From a bacterium (GTDB lineage: Bacteria; Bacillota_I; Bacilli_A; RF39; UBA660): a stretch of 5,951 nt of DNA. The notes under the pieces were generated by a model. It was not told where the DNA came from. It saw only the letters and a list, made by a program, of their open reading frames with translations, and did no database searches. The stretch spans positions 1 to 5,951 of the forward strand of contig SFSZ01000036.1 in NCBI GenBank assembly GCA_004563275.1, given 5' to 3'. Positions 1-5,951 of this stretch are shown piece after piece. How positions within the stretch are numbered: the stretch's first letter is position 1; the number at the start of each line of letters is the position of its first letter. Both the position numbers and the translations under genes were made by a program.

Positions 1-122
1 GTTTTTCTTTCTCCTTTAAAATAATAAGTTACCTTCAATATCAATATGATAGCTATTACTATTACAAGCGTTGGCCATGACATATTAACAACATCCCTAA
101 TTGCTGATTCCATTATTTTCAT
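1..122 (-). CDS. N-terminal part of a small membrane protein (3' end outside window)
   Basis: Only the first 40 codons are present; the frame is open to the window edge. The protein begins MKIMESAIRDVVNMSW and then has one strongly hydrophobic segment (about residues 16-34) followed by a basic stretch (KGERK), as expected of a first transmembrane helix. I chose the ATG at 122 because the sequence AGGAGAG at 133-127 lies an ideal 4-6 bases upstream. The in-frame ATG at 113 is too far from that site. The start overlaps the end of yqfD by 26 bases, so the gene is probably the third member of the yqfC-yqfD operon and translationally coupled to it. In Bacillus the gene after yqfD is phoH, a soluble ATPase; this sequence is not PhoH. 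The N-terminus vaguely resembles VanZ-family membrane proteins of related genomes, but that is a weak recollection. Function is not assigned. Confidence 0.72.
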   Translation of the reverse strand, partial: MKIMESAIRDVVNMSWPTLVIVIAIILILKVTYYFKGERK

Positions 123-1254
123 CTAACTCTCCTATATCTGAAGCAACCCCAATATTTTCATAAACTTTGAAAAATACTTCTACATACATTTTACTACGAA
201 ATGCGTCTTTTTTCAAAGTATTTTTACTTATTATATATTCATCACTTTTAAGTCTATTTTTAATTTGTTTTTCGCTTCTATGAAGAGCCTCTTTATAAGC
301 ATCATCTTTAGTAATCTTATATTCTTTATATTCATATATTTTTTTCTCTTCTTTGTATAATTTAAATAATAAATATGGTTTATTTAATATTAACTTTCTA
401 GTATTAATGGTATTTTTAGAGTCATATTTTCCAAGTAAAGTAAATTTTTTACCAAATATATCTAAATAATAATGATTAACTTTTTTTAATGAGTCTGTGT
501 ATTCAATATAATTATATGGTATATTTACTTTCACTGTATACCATACTTCAGCATATACTTTTCCCACTGCTTTAACTTTATCAACAACTTCATCATTTTT
601 AATAATATTTCCAGTTATTAATACATCTCCTTTTTTAACATAATCATTTACATCCTTAAGCTTAGTCCCACTATAATTAGTTATATATTTTATAAGACCA
701 TCTTTTGATGCCACTATGTCACTAGGAGTGTTTGCTTCCATATCACTTTTCTTCTTCACTCTTTTGGTTAAATTAATTGTATAACTGCACCCTTTCTCAA
801 CGATTTCAATCCACTCTAAAATATCTTCGTTAGATTTCAAAATATTATTTTTAATTTTATTCAATTCGTTAAATGTTTTTTTCTTCTTATATATATCTAT
901 ACCATTTTCATTTAAACTAGAAAAAATTTCCTTTTTAAGTTCTTGATCTTCAGTATTAATATTAATTTCAAATATAGTAGATGTTAATAATCTCAATAAT
1001 AATAAAGATATAATAATTGATAATATCATATATTTATTAGTTTTTATAAAATTTACAAAGAACATTTTCCCATAATATTTAATAATAACTGTTTCAAATC
1101 TTCTTGATATTTTTTTATAATTTTCATAGTTTGTAATAAGTATAAAAGAATCACTAGTTTTAATAAGTGAACTATAATATATATTATTGTAAATTAAATA
1201 ATTAATAAATCTATTACTGCAAGTATTTATTTTAATTTTAACAGGACTATTCAT
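97..1254 (-). CDS. yqfD: Sporulation protein YqfD family (membrane-anchored)
   Basis: This 385-residue protein matches the YqfD family in length (about 400 residues) and layout. Residues 1-70 form a basic cytoplasmic part and residues about 74-93 a single transmembrane helix (KYMILSIIISLLLLRLL). Residues 96-165 are a FtsQ/POTRA-like alpha/beta region ending in the family-typical 'WIEIVEKGCSYTINL'. Residues 178-240 are a beta-rich part with the hallmark 'ASKDGLIKYI...VKKGDVLITG', resembling a lipoyl-like barrel. The C-terminus ends in 'ENIGVASDIGE', as in relatives. In Bacillus subtilis yqfC and yqfD are adjacent and belong to the mother-cell sigma-E sporulation regulon; the biochemical role is unknown. 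The ATG at 1254 overlaps the yqfC stop by 8 bases, suggesting translational coupling. The nearest Shine-Dalgarno-like AAAGGAA (1273-1267) is about 13 bases away, longer than ideal. The presence of yqfCD does not by itself prove that the host sporulates. Confidence 0.9.
   Translation of the reverse strand: MNSPVKIKINTCSNRFINYLIYNNIYYSSLIKTSDSFILITNYENYKKISRRFETVIIKYYGKMFFVNFIKTNKYMILSIIISLLLLRLLTSTIFEININTEDQELKKEIFSSLNENGIDIYKKKKTFNELNKIKNNILKSNEDILEWIEIVEKGCSYTINLTKRVKKKSDMEANTPSDIVASKDGLIKYITNYSGTKLKDVNDYVKKGDVLITGNIIKNDEVVDKVKAVGKVYAEVWYTVKVNIPYNYIEYTDSLKKVNHYYLDIFGKKFTLLGKYDSKNTINTRKLILNKPYLLFKLYKEEKKIYEYKEYKITKDDAYKEALHRSEKQIKNRLKSDEYIISKNTLKKDAFRSKMYVEVFFKVYENIGVASDIGELDENNGISN
127..133 (-). 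promoter_or_regulatory. Ribosome-binding site inside yqfD for the downstream membrane gene
   Basis: The minus strand reads AGGAGAG here, a strong Shine-Dalgarno match lying within the last codons of yqfD. It is followed by TTAG and then the ATG at 122. This spacing decides the start in favour of 122 over the ATG nine bases downstream. Confidence 0.7.
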
Positions 1255-1477
1255 CTATAAAATCAATTCCTTTAAATACTCCTTTTATTAACATTTCATT
1301 TTCATCTAGCTTTGTTATTAATAGTTTTTCTCCTTTTATATTAATTATTTTATTATTTAAAAGAATCTTTATATTATTAAAAGATATGTCTTCTATTTTA
1401 ATATAGTTAATTATATGAATATAATTTAAATTAATATTTATTTCATAATTTTTATTTTTAATAATATTGTTTATCAT
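1247..1477 (-). CDS. yqfC: Sporulation protein YqfC (YabP/YqfC family)
   Basis: This 76-residue protein aligns along nearly its whole length with Bacillus YqfC. The shared pattern includes a strand ending 'IHIINYIKI', then 'LNNKIINIKGEKLLITKLDENEMLIKGVFKGIDFIDE', with the family's 'IKGK..I..l...e..i.G.i..i..lDE' ending. The family forms a small all-beta domain. The mother-cell protein YabP and the sigma-E-controlled YqfC belong to it, and the molecular role is not known. The copy is about 17 residues shorter at the N-terminus than the Bacillus protein. An in-frame TAA lies three codons upstream, so no standard longer start is possible. The yqfD start overlaps its end, preserving the conserved yqfC-yqfD pair. 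There is no recognisable Shine-Dalgarno sequence, and a TATAAT box ends five bases before the ATG. Base composition is extremely AT-rich: in 1321-1380 only 6 of 60 bases are G or C. Confidence 0.87.
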   Translation of the reverse strand: MINNIIKNKNYEININLNYIHIINYIKIEDISFNNIKILLNNKIINIKGEKLLITKLDENEMLIKGVFKGIDFIDE

Positions 1478-1482
1478 AATAA

Positions 1483-1488
1483 ATTATA
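1483..1488 (-). promoter_or_regulatory. Possible -10 box of the yqfC promoter
   Basis: The minus strand reads TATAAT at 1488-1483, five bases before the yqfC ATG. Transcription would begin at or next to the A of the ATG, giving a leaderless message. At the matching -35 distance (1511-1506) the sequence is AACATT, a poor match to TTGACA, and I see no clear sigma-E promoter either. The region is nearly pure A/T, so chance occurrence of TATAAT is substantial. Confidence 0.35.
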
Positions 1489-1503
1489 TTTATATAAATA
1501 TAA
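1484..1503. repeat. 20-bp perfect all-A/T palindrome upstream of yqfC
   Basis: The 20 bases are their own reverse complement, with half-site TTATATTTAT. The palindrome overlaps most of the putative yqfC -10 box and touches, without a gap, the terminator palindrome at 1504-1529. It could be an operator or simply a product of the A/T-only composition. Confidence 0.5.
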
Positions 1504-1529
1504 AAAATGTTTAGATATCTAAACATTTT
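1502..1529 (-). terminator. Intrinsic terminator of the 799-residue surface-protein gene
   Basis: Positions 1504-1529 are a perfect 26-bp palindrome. Read on the minus strand it folds into an 11-bp stem (AAAATGTTTAG paired with CTAAACATTTT) with an ATAT loop, and it is followed by a run of T residues through 1502. The left arm begins within the TAA stop codon of the gene. The stem is AT-rich but unbroken. Because the plus strand also ends in a T4 run, weak bidirectional action is possible. It separates the surface-protein gene from the yqfCD operon. Confidence 0.82.
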
Positions 1530-3927
1530 ATGATATATCAAGTGCGAATGGACTATCATATGTTCCTTTACCAGCTTTTAACTTAACAGATGAGTCTATA
1601 TTAAATGTCGCTCTGATTGGAAGTCCATTATTAATATTTTCGTATGTTGGTGCTCCAGTTGTATTAACAGCTGATGCATAAGTTTTTATTTTATTTATAA
1701 GAATTGTATATGAACCATGAGATATTGTCCATTCTTTTAAACCTAAAAACATCCAGTTTTTATTAGTATAGTTTGCATATGAGTTCATACTATATTTCCA
1801 TACTAATGGAGATGCTGCAAATGCATATTCATGATAATACAACATACCTACATAGTTTGAATAAGTAGCATCACTAGTAAGTTCCCTATTCATAACCGAA
1901 CTAGCTTTTTCTTTAATAGAACTAAAGTAATCAACATCTCCTACATGCCATGTAGTATTTAATATTTTACTTTTCCAATCACTTGAAAATGAATTTAAGA
2001 ACGTTGTATTTAAATTATTTTTGGCAAGTGCTGATGAATCATCCCAATTATTGGTCTCGGCCAGTGTATATGCATAGTTAGCTATTTCACTAGCAGTTCT
2101 TTGACCTCTATATGTTGAATCTAAACTAGTCACATCGCTCTTATATGCCCCTGATGTACCCAGCATAGACTTAGTTACATAATCTGCTGATATTAATTTA
2201 ACATTTCCATCTATAAGTCCAATTATTCTATATAAATTGTTAATAGGACATGTGCTTCCAGATTCCCCTGTATATGTCGAATTTCCAAAACATACATAAT
2301 TATCAGGATTTTTTCCAGAATACCTATAGTTATCATCACCTGCGCTATTTTCAAGATCTGATGTGTGTTTTATTAAAGTTGTATCACCTGCTCCAGAAAT
2401 AGATGTAAGTGCTTCAGCAAGGGTTTTAGTATAATATGGAGTTGGATCAACTTTATTTTCTACAGTTCTGCCTAAAGTTGGAACATAAGGGTTAGTAGCA
2501 CTTCCATCTCCATTTTCCCATAATACTTCTGGTACTAAATTAATTACAGGTCTCATGGTATAAGAAGTATTAGAGTTACCAGAACTAATTTTCCCACTAG
2601 ATGTTATATATGTAATTTTAGCTTCATGCAGAACATCACTTGAACCAACTTTAACATATTCATATGGTGACATAGTCCAATAGTCTACACCAGAATTTAA
2701 GTAATAACTAGTATTATCAGAACTAAATCCTCCAGCGTAATATGCCTCATCCATTGTAATTAATCCAACTGGATATGTTAATACTTTGTTACCTATAGTT
2801 GATACAGTAGATGTATGTTTATCTTCATTTGCTATTAAAAATGTTGGTTGTTTTTTTCTTGTAAGCCTATATCTAGCTCCAAAATATAATTGTTTCTTGC
2901 TAAACGTAGGTAGAGTAGTACTACTTGGTGCAAGAAATGAAGATGAAGAGTTTTTTATATCTGAAAAGAATATAGAATCTTTATATATATAATTATCATA
3001 ACTTGTTAAATTATTACCATACCAAGAATTAAGAGCCTGTGAAATAACAGATAATCCGGTATTACTATGATAGAATGTTACAGATCCAGCTGTTCCAGCA
3101 ACACTATTATAATTAGATGTACCTATACCAGATGCAGAACCACTAGCATTCGCAGTAGTTCCTTGATATATTAATTTAATTGAATTATCACCATTAACTC
3201 TAACTATTCTCCAATAAAAACCTGCAAATAATACATAATTATTAGTAACAGCACCTCTATAATAATAAGTTTTGCCTTTATCATCAGTATCAGAATACAT
3301 TCCAGCATTATTAGTAGCTGTTGACCTAAACGAAGGCTTACCTTTTGCTTCTATTGAACTAGTTCCACCATTATCAGCTAATATTTTATCTCTTAATAAT
3401 GTTGTTGTAACTTCAGGTTCTGGTACATACTCTTGAAAATTATATTTAACTATAATATTAGAGTCATGATTTTCGCCTTGTCCTTCAGTGTACATTTCTT
3501 TAATAACAAAAGTTACTTCTTCGCCTGGTTCAAATATTTTACCTTCAGCAAGCCCTATCATAGATGGCGTTATTCCTGTATTAGATTGTTCAACCTCTTT
3601 AGATACAAATTCGTATTTTTTATCTGAATAATTTTTAATTGTAACAGTATATTCAATAATAGAATCAGGATTAGGAAGAGTACTGTCTATTTGAGTAGTA
3701 TGTTTAGTATATCTAGGACTTGTTTTCTCATAAGCACCATCATCAAGTCTAGTTGATTTAATAGCAATAACTCTTATATCACTTTTAGCTCTAGCAGTAG
3801 CAGTACCTGATATAGTTAAAGTTGAATTAAGAGCTGAATATCCTACACTAACTATACTAATACACACAAAAAGAATAATATAAAATAGATTAAATTTACT
3901 AAATATTTTCTTAAATATTTTATTCAT
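1528..3927 (-). CDS. Exported surface protein with two DUF6273-like modules
   Basis: This 799-residue protein has a basic N-terminus (four lysines in the first 11 residues) and a hydrophobic segment at about 13-29, ending 'SVGYSALNSTLTISGTATA'. That segment looks like a signal peptide or uncleaved anchor of the type seen in exported proteins of gut Bacilli. Residues about 50-166 look like a beta-sandwich ('IIEYTVTIKNYSDKKYEF'). Module 1 (about 175-485) contains 'YYYRGAVTNNYVLFAGFYWRI', 'LNSWYGN', 'YWTMSP' and 'MRPVINL...GDGSATNPY'. Module 2 (about 500-799) repeats this order as 'YRYSGKNPDNYVCFGN', 'LYRIIGLIDGNVKLI', 'LNTTFLN' and 'LPIRATFNI...GKGTYDSPF'. The layout resembles DUF6273-type domains. 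There is no LPXTG motif or C-terminal anchor. Cys547 and Cys560, the only cysteines outside the signal, could form a disulfide. The start is supported by GGGAG six bases upstream. G+C is visibly higher than in yqfCD (23 of 60 bases at 3301-3360). A role at the cell surface, such as adhesion or glycan binding, is only a guess. Confidence 0.85.
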   Translation of the reverse strand: MNKIFKKIFSKFNLFYIILFVCISIVSVGYSALNSTLTISGTATARAKSDIRVIAIKSTRLDDGAYEKTSPRYTKHTTQIDSTLPNPDSIIEYTVTIKNYSDKKYEFVSKEVEQSNTGITPSMIGLAEGKIFEPGEEVTFVIKEMYTEGQGENHDSNIIVKYNFQEYVPEPEVTTTLLRDKILADNGGTSSIEAKGKPSFRSTATNNAGMYSDTDDKGKTYYYRGAVTNNYVLFAGFYWRIVRVNGDNSIKLIYQGTTANASGSASGIGTSNYNSVAGTAGSVTFYHSNTGLSVISQALNSWYGNNLTSYDNYIYKDSIFFSDIKNSSSSFLAPSSTTLPTFSKKQLYFGARYRLTRKKQPTFLIANEDKHTSTVSTIGNKVLTYPVGLITMDEAYYAGGFSSDNTSYYLNSGVDYWTMSPYEYVKVGSSDVLHEAKITYITSSGKISSGNSNTSYTMRPVINLVPEVLWENGDGSATNPYVPTLGRTVENKVDPTPYYTKTLAEALTSISGAGDTTLIKHTSDLENSAGDDNYRYSGKNPDNYVCFGNSTYTGESGSTCPINNLYRIIGLIDGNVKLISADYVTKSMLGTSGAYKSDVTSLDSTYRGQRTASEIANYAYTLAETNNWDDSSALAKNNLNTTFLNSFSSDWKSKILNTTWHVGDVDYFSSIKEKASSVMNRELTSDATYSNYVGMLYYHEYAFAASPLVWKYSMNSYANYTNKNWMFLGLKEWTISHGSYTILINKIKTYASAVNTTGAPTYENINNGLPIRATFNIDSSVKLKAGKGTYDSPFALDIS

Positions 3928-3933
3928 TCTTTT

Positions 3934-3938
3934 CTCCC
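3934..3938 (-). promoter_or_regulatory. Shine-Dalgarno site of the surface-protein gene
   Basis: The minus strand reads GGGAG, then AAAAGA, then the ATG at 3927. The six-base spacing is optimal and fixes the start of the 799-residue protein. Confidence 0.85.
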
Positions 3939-3956
3939 ATTATCATTACTATTATA

Positions 3957-3985
3957 ATTATAAAATATTTATATTTTATAGTCAA
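3957..3985 (-). promoter_or_regulatory. Sigma-A promoter of the surface-protein gene
   Basis: On the minus strand a -35 box TTGACT (3985-3980) is followed after exactly 17 bases by a perfect -10 box TATAAT (3962-3957). A second TATAAT follows directly (3956-3951). The start of transcription would fall near 3950, giving a leader of roughly 20-25 bases that contains the GGGAG ribosome site. This implies the surface-protein gene is transcribed independently of the ABC transporter upstream. Confidence 0.8.
3959..3980. repeat. Inverted repeat filling the promoter spacer
   Basis: Two perfect 10-base arms (TATAAAATAT and ATATTTTATA on the minus strand) are separated by AA. The dyad occupies the entire spacer and enters both the -35 and -10 boxes, which is where a repressor operator would sit. 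It is all A/T, so coincidence cannot be excluded. It lacks a following T-run and so is not a terminator for the ABC gene. Confidence 0.5.
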
Positions 3986-4016
3986 CTGCATAAAATATTA
4001 AAAAAACATATTATAG

Positions 4017-5951
4017 TTAATTTTTAAATTGAGAATTATATAATTCAGCATAAAAGCCTTTCTTTTTAATAAGTTCATCATGATTTCCCTGCTCAATAAT
4101 ATTACCATCTTTCATAACTAAAATATGATCAGCATTCTTAATTGTAGAAAGTCTATGTGCGATTATAAAACTTGTTCTTCTTTTAGTCAATTTATCCATT
4201 GCTTTTTGGACTAGTTCTTCTGTTCTTGTATCAACTGAAGACGTCGCCTCATCAAGTATTAAGAATGGAGAGTTTTTAATCATACCTCTTGCGATCGTAA
4301 GAAGTTGTTTTTGACCCGATGATATTGAATCATTATCTTCAATCTTATAATCAATAGTTTTAGGAAGTGATTTAACAAAATGATCAACGCCAACTACTTT
4401 TAATGCATTCCATACTTCTTCATCATTTACATTTAACTTATTGTATTTAATATTTTCTTTTATAGTTCCTTCAAATAACCAAGTATCTTGAAGAATCATA
4501 ATAAATAAATCATGAATATTCTCTCTTGTTAATTCTTTAGTAGAAATACCATCTATTAATATGTCACCTTTATTAATTTCATAAAATTTCATTAAAAGGT
4601 TAACTATTGTAGTTTTACCAGCTCCGGTTGGACCTACTATTGCTATCTTTTCACCAGGTTTAGCTTTAAAATTAAAGTTATTTATTATAGTTTTATTATC
4701 ATTGTATCCAAATGATACATTTCTAAATTCAATTTCGCCTTTAACTTTATCTTTATCGAGTTGCTTTGTTATTTCAGACTCATCAAACATTTCAACCTCT
4801 TCTACAAATTCAAATACTCTTTCAGATGCAGATGTTGCTGATTGTAATTGAGTCATACTTTGAGCAATTCTTGATAATGGATTAGTAAATAATCTTACAT
4901 ATATCATAAAAGCAACTATAACACCAAAAGTAATATTACCCTTAAGTACAAGTATAGCACCAACTATACATACTGCAACATAACTAAAATTACCAATAAA
5001 GCCCATTAGAGGTGGCATTAAACCTGATAAGAATTGACTCTTTCTATTACATTCATATAATGAACCATTATACTCATCAAACTTATCAGTTGACTCCTTA
5101 GTAGCATTATATGCCTTAATAACTAAATGAGATGAGTATGCCTCTTCTATATGACCATTTAATTTACCAAGTTCAATTTGTCTTTTAGTAAAGTATTTTT
5201 GACTGTTTTTCATTATTAAACTCATAAAGACAAAACCAATCAAACTTGATAATACACCTGTAATAGCCATATAAACATTAGTTGAAAACATCATAATAAT
5301 TGAACCTATAAATAAAGTTACTGATGACATAAATGTACCAAGACTATTTTGTAAAGACATATTAATTGTATCAACATCATTAGTTATTCTTGACAAGATA
5401 TCACCATAACTATTTTTATCAAAATATTTAAGAGGTAATTTATTTATCTTTTTAGATATTTTCTTTCTCAAACCATATGCAAAATTATTTGATACATCAA
5501 CCATAATAATATTTTCAAAATAATCAAATACTGCGCTTAATAAGAAAATACATATCAAAAATATTCCTATTTTATTTACTTTATTTAAATCAATTTTAGG
5601 TTTTATAAGACTCTTAATACTTTCAGGTAACTTATCAAGACTCTTATACATAGATGTTTCATCTGTACTACTAGAAGTAAAACTTAATAATTTTAATTTA
5701 TCACTTTTACTTATTGAAACATTTTTTATTTTAGCATCACTTAATATCAATAATTTTACACTATCAGGAAGTGATAATATACTGCTATAAACTTCCTTTT
5801 CATTTTTATTTTTTATATTAGATAATGTTTCATAATATTTAGTTTTATCATTATTATTTAATGTTTCCAAATCAGATTCACTAAGTATTATATTATTCTT
5901 AAAATCATTTTGAATATCATTTGTAATTAATTCCATATTCTTAGTGTTAAT
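4017..5951 (-). CDS. ABC exporter half-transporter, MdlB/LmrA-like type (5' end outside window)
   Basis: The frame is open to the window edge. The first ATG inside (5936) has no ribosome site, and TM1 of the family is missing before it, so the true start lies upstream. Numbering from that ATG, residues 1-120 are a polar, probably extracellular loop and TM2 is at 123-140. The membrane domain continues with the family block 'LPLKYFDKNSYGDILSRITNDVD' region (167-189) and TM3-TM6 between about 197 and 355. The ATPase has an A-loop Tyr411, Walker A GPTGAGKT (435-442), Q-loop Gln483, signature ISSGQ (538-542), Walker B FLILDE with Glu563 (558-563), D-loop SSVD and switch His594. All catalytic residues are present. 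Such proteins export drugs, lipids or peptides, usually as heterodimers with a neighbouring paralogue, probably encoded just upstream. The substrate cannot be told. No clear terminator follows the TAA. Confidence 0.93.
   Translation of the reverse strand: MNTKNMELITNDIQNDFKNNIILSESDLETLNNNDKTKYYETLSNIKNKNEKEVYSSILSLPDSVKLLILSDAKIKNVSISKSDKLKLLSFTSSSTDETSMYKSLDKLPESIKSLIKPKIDLNKVNKIGIFLICIFLLSAVFDYFENIIMVDVSNNFAYGLRKKISKKINKLPLKYFDKNSYGDILSRITNDVDTINMSLQNSLGTFMSSVTLFIGSIIMMFSTNVYMAITGVLSSLIGFVFMSLIMKNSQKYFTKRQIELGKLNGHIEEAYSSHLVIKAYNATKESTDKFDEYNGSLYECNRKSQFLSGLMPPLMGFIGNFSYVAVCIVGAILVLKGNITFGVIVAFMIYVRLFTNPLSRIAQSMTQLQSATSASERVFEFVEEVEMFDESEITKQLDKDKVKGEIEFRNVSFGYNDNKTIINNFNFKAKPGEKIAIVGPTGAGKTTIVNLLMKFYEINKGDILIDGISTKELTRENIHDLFIMILQDTWLFEGTIKENIKYNKLNVNDEEVWNALKVVGVDHFVKSLPKTIDYKIEDNDSISSGQKQLLTIARGMIKNSPFLILDEATSSVDTRTEELVQKAMDKLTKRRTSFIIAHRLSTIKNADHILVMKDGNIIEQGNHDELIKKKGFYAELYNSQFKN

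Noticed and set aside
111..113. ATG at 113 as the start of the last gene
   Set aside because: It is in frame, but the AGGAGAG ribosome site is correctly spaced only for the ATG at 122.
2786..2992. Plus-strand open frame of 68 codons
   Set aside because: It lies wholly within the well-supported surface-protein gene on the other strand, has no recognisable family features, and reads as its shadow.
3433..3627. Plus-strand open frame of 64 codons, rich in Phe/Tyr/Ser
   Set aside because: It is antisense to the beta-rich domain of the surface protein; the aromatic-rich composition is what the complement of its Lys/Glu codons produces.
3990..4030. Possible terminator after the ABC transporter (T7 run at 4006-4000)
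   Set aside because: The only hairpin I could draw (AAAAATTAAC with GTTTTTTT) has two mismatches and no G/C-supported stem, so I do not call it.
5934..5936. ATG at 5936 as the true start of the ABC transporter
   Set aside because: No ribosome site precedes it, the frame stays open to the edge, and the first transmembrane helix of the family would be missing.
1..5951. Mycoplasma-type code (TGA read as tryptophan)
   Set aside because: No in-frame TGA interrupts any gene and the tryptophan codon I checked is TGG, so the standard bacterial code suffices.

Overview
The window comes from a very AT-rich, low-GC Gram-positive bacterium (Firmicutes/Bacilli grade). The evidence is a pair of endospore-family genes (yqfC-yqfD), Bacillus-like Shine-Dalgarno and sigma-A promoter sequences, and a large exported protein of a kind I associate with uncultured gut Bacilli/Mollicutes relatives. 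The order-level guess is inference only. All four complete or near-complete reading frames translate with the standard bacterial code: stops are TAA and TAG, the tryptophan codon I checked is TGG, and there are no in-frame TGA codons.

All genes lie on the minus strand, so transcription runs from high to low coordinates. From 5951 to 4017 is an ABC exporter half-transporter (membrane domain plus ATPase) whose 5' end, including TM1, lies beyond the window. An 89-bp gap (3928-4016) carries a near-consensus sigma-A promoter with a dyad in its spacer. From 3927 to 1528 is a 799-residue exported protein with an N-terminal hydrophobic export signal, a beta-rich domain, and two diverged copies of a DUF6273-like module. 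Its stop codon runs straight into a perfect palindrome and T-run that form an intrinsic terminator (1502-1529).

Immediately after the terminator begins a tight sporulation-family operon. yqfC (1477-1247) overlaps yqfD (1254-97) by 8 bases. yqfD in turn overlaps by 26 bases the start of a small membrane-protein gene (122 to beyond position 1) whose ribosome-binding site lies inside the yqfD coding sequence. yqfC has no visible Shine-Dalgarno sequence and sits about 5 bases behind a TATAAT box, so it may be read from a leaderless message.

The three transcription units appear functionally independent: efflux/export, cell surface, and sporulation or a retained relic of it. I see no rRNA, tRNA, CRISPR, transposon or phage gene, and no gene-free stretch longer than 300 bases. 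No complete novel system is evident. The best leads are the duplicated module in the surface protein, the enlarged extracellular loop of the ABC exporter, and the adjacent palindromes at the terminator/yqfC promoter junction.
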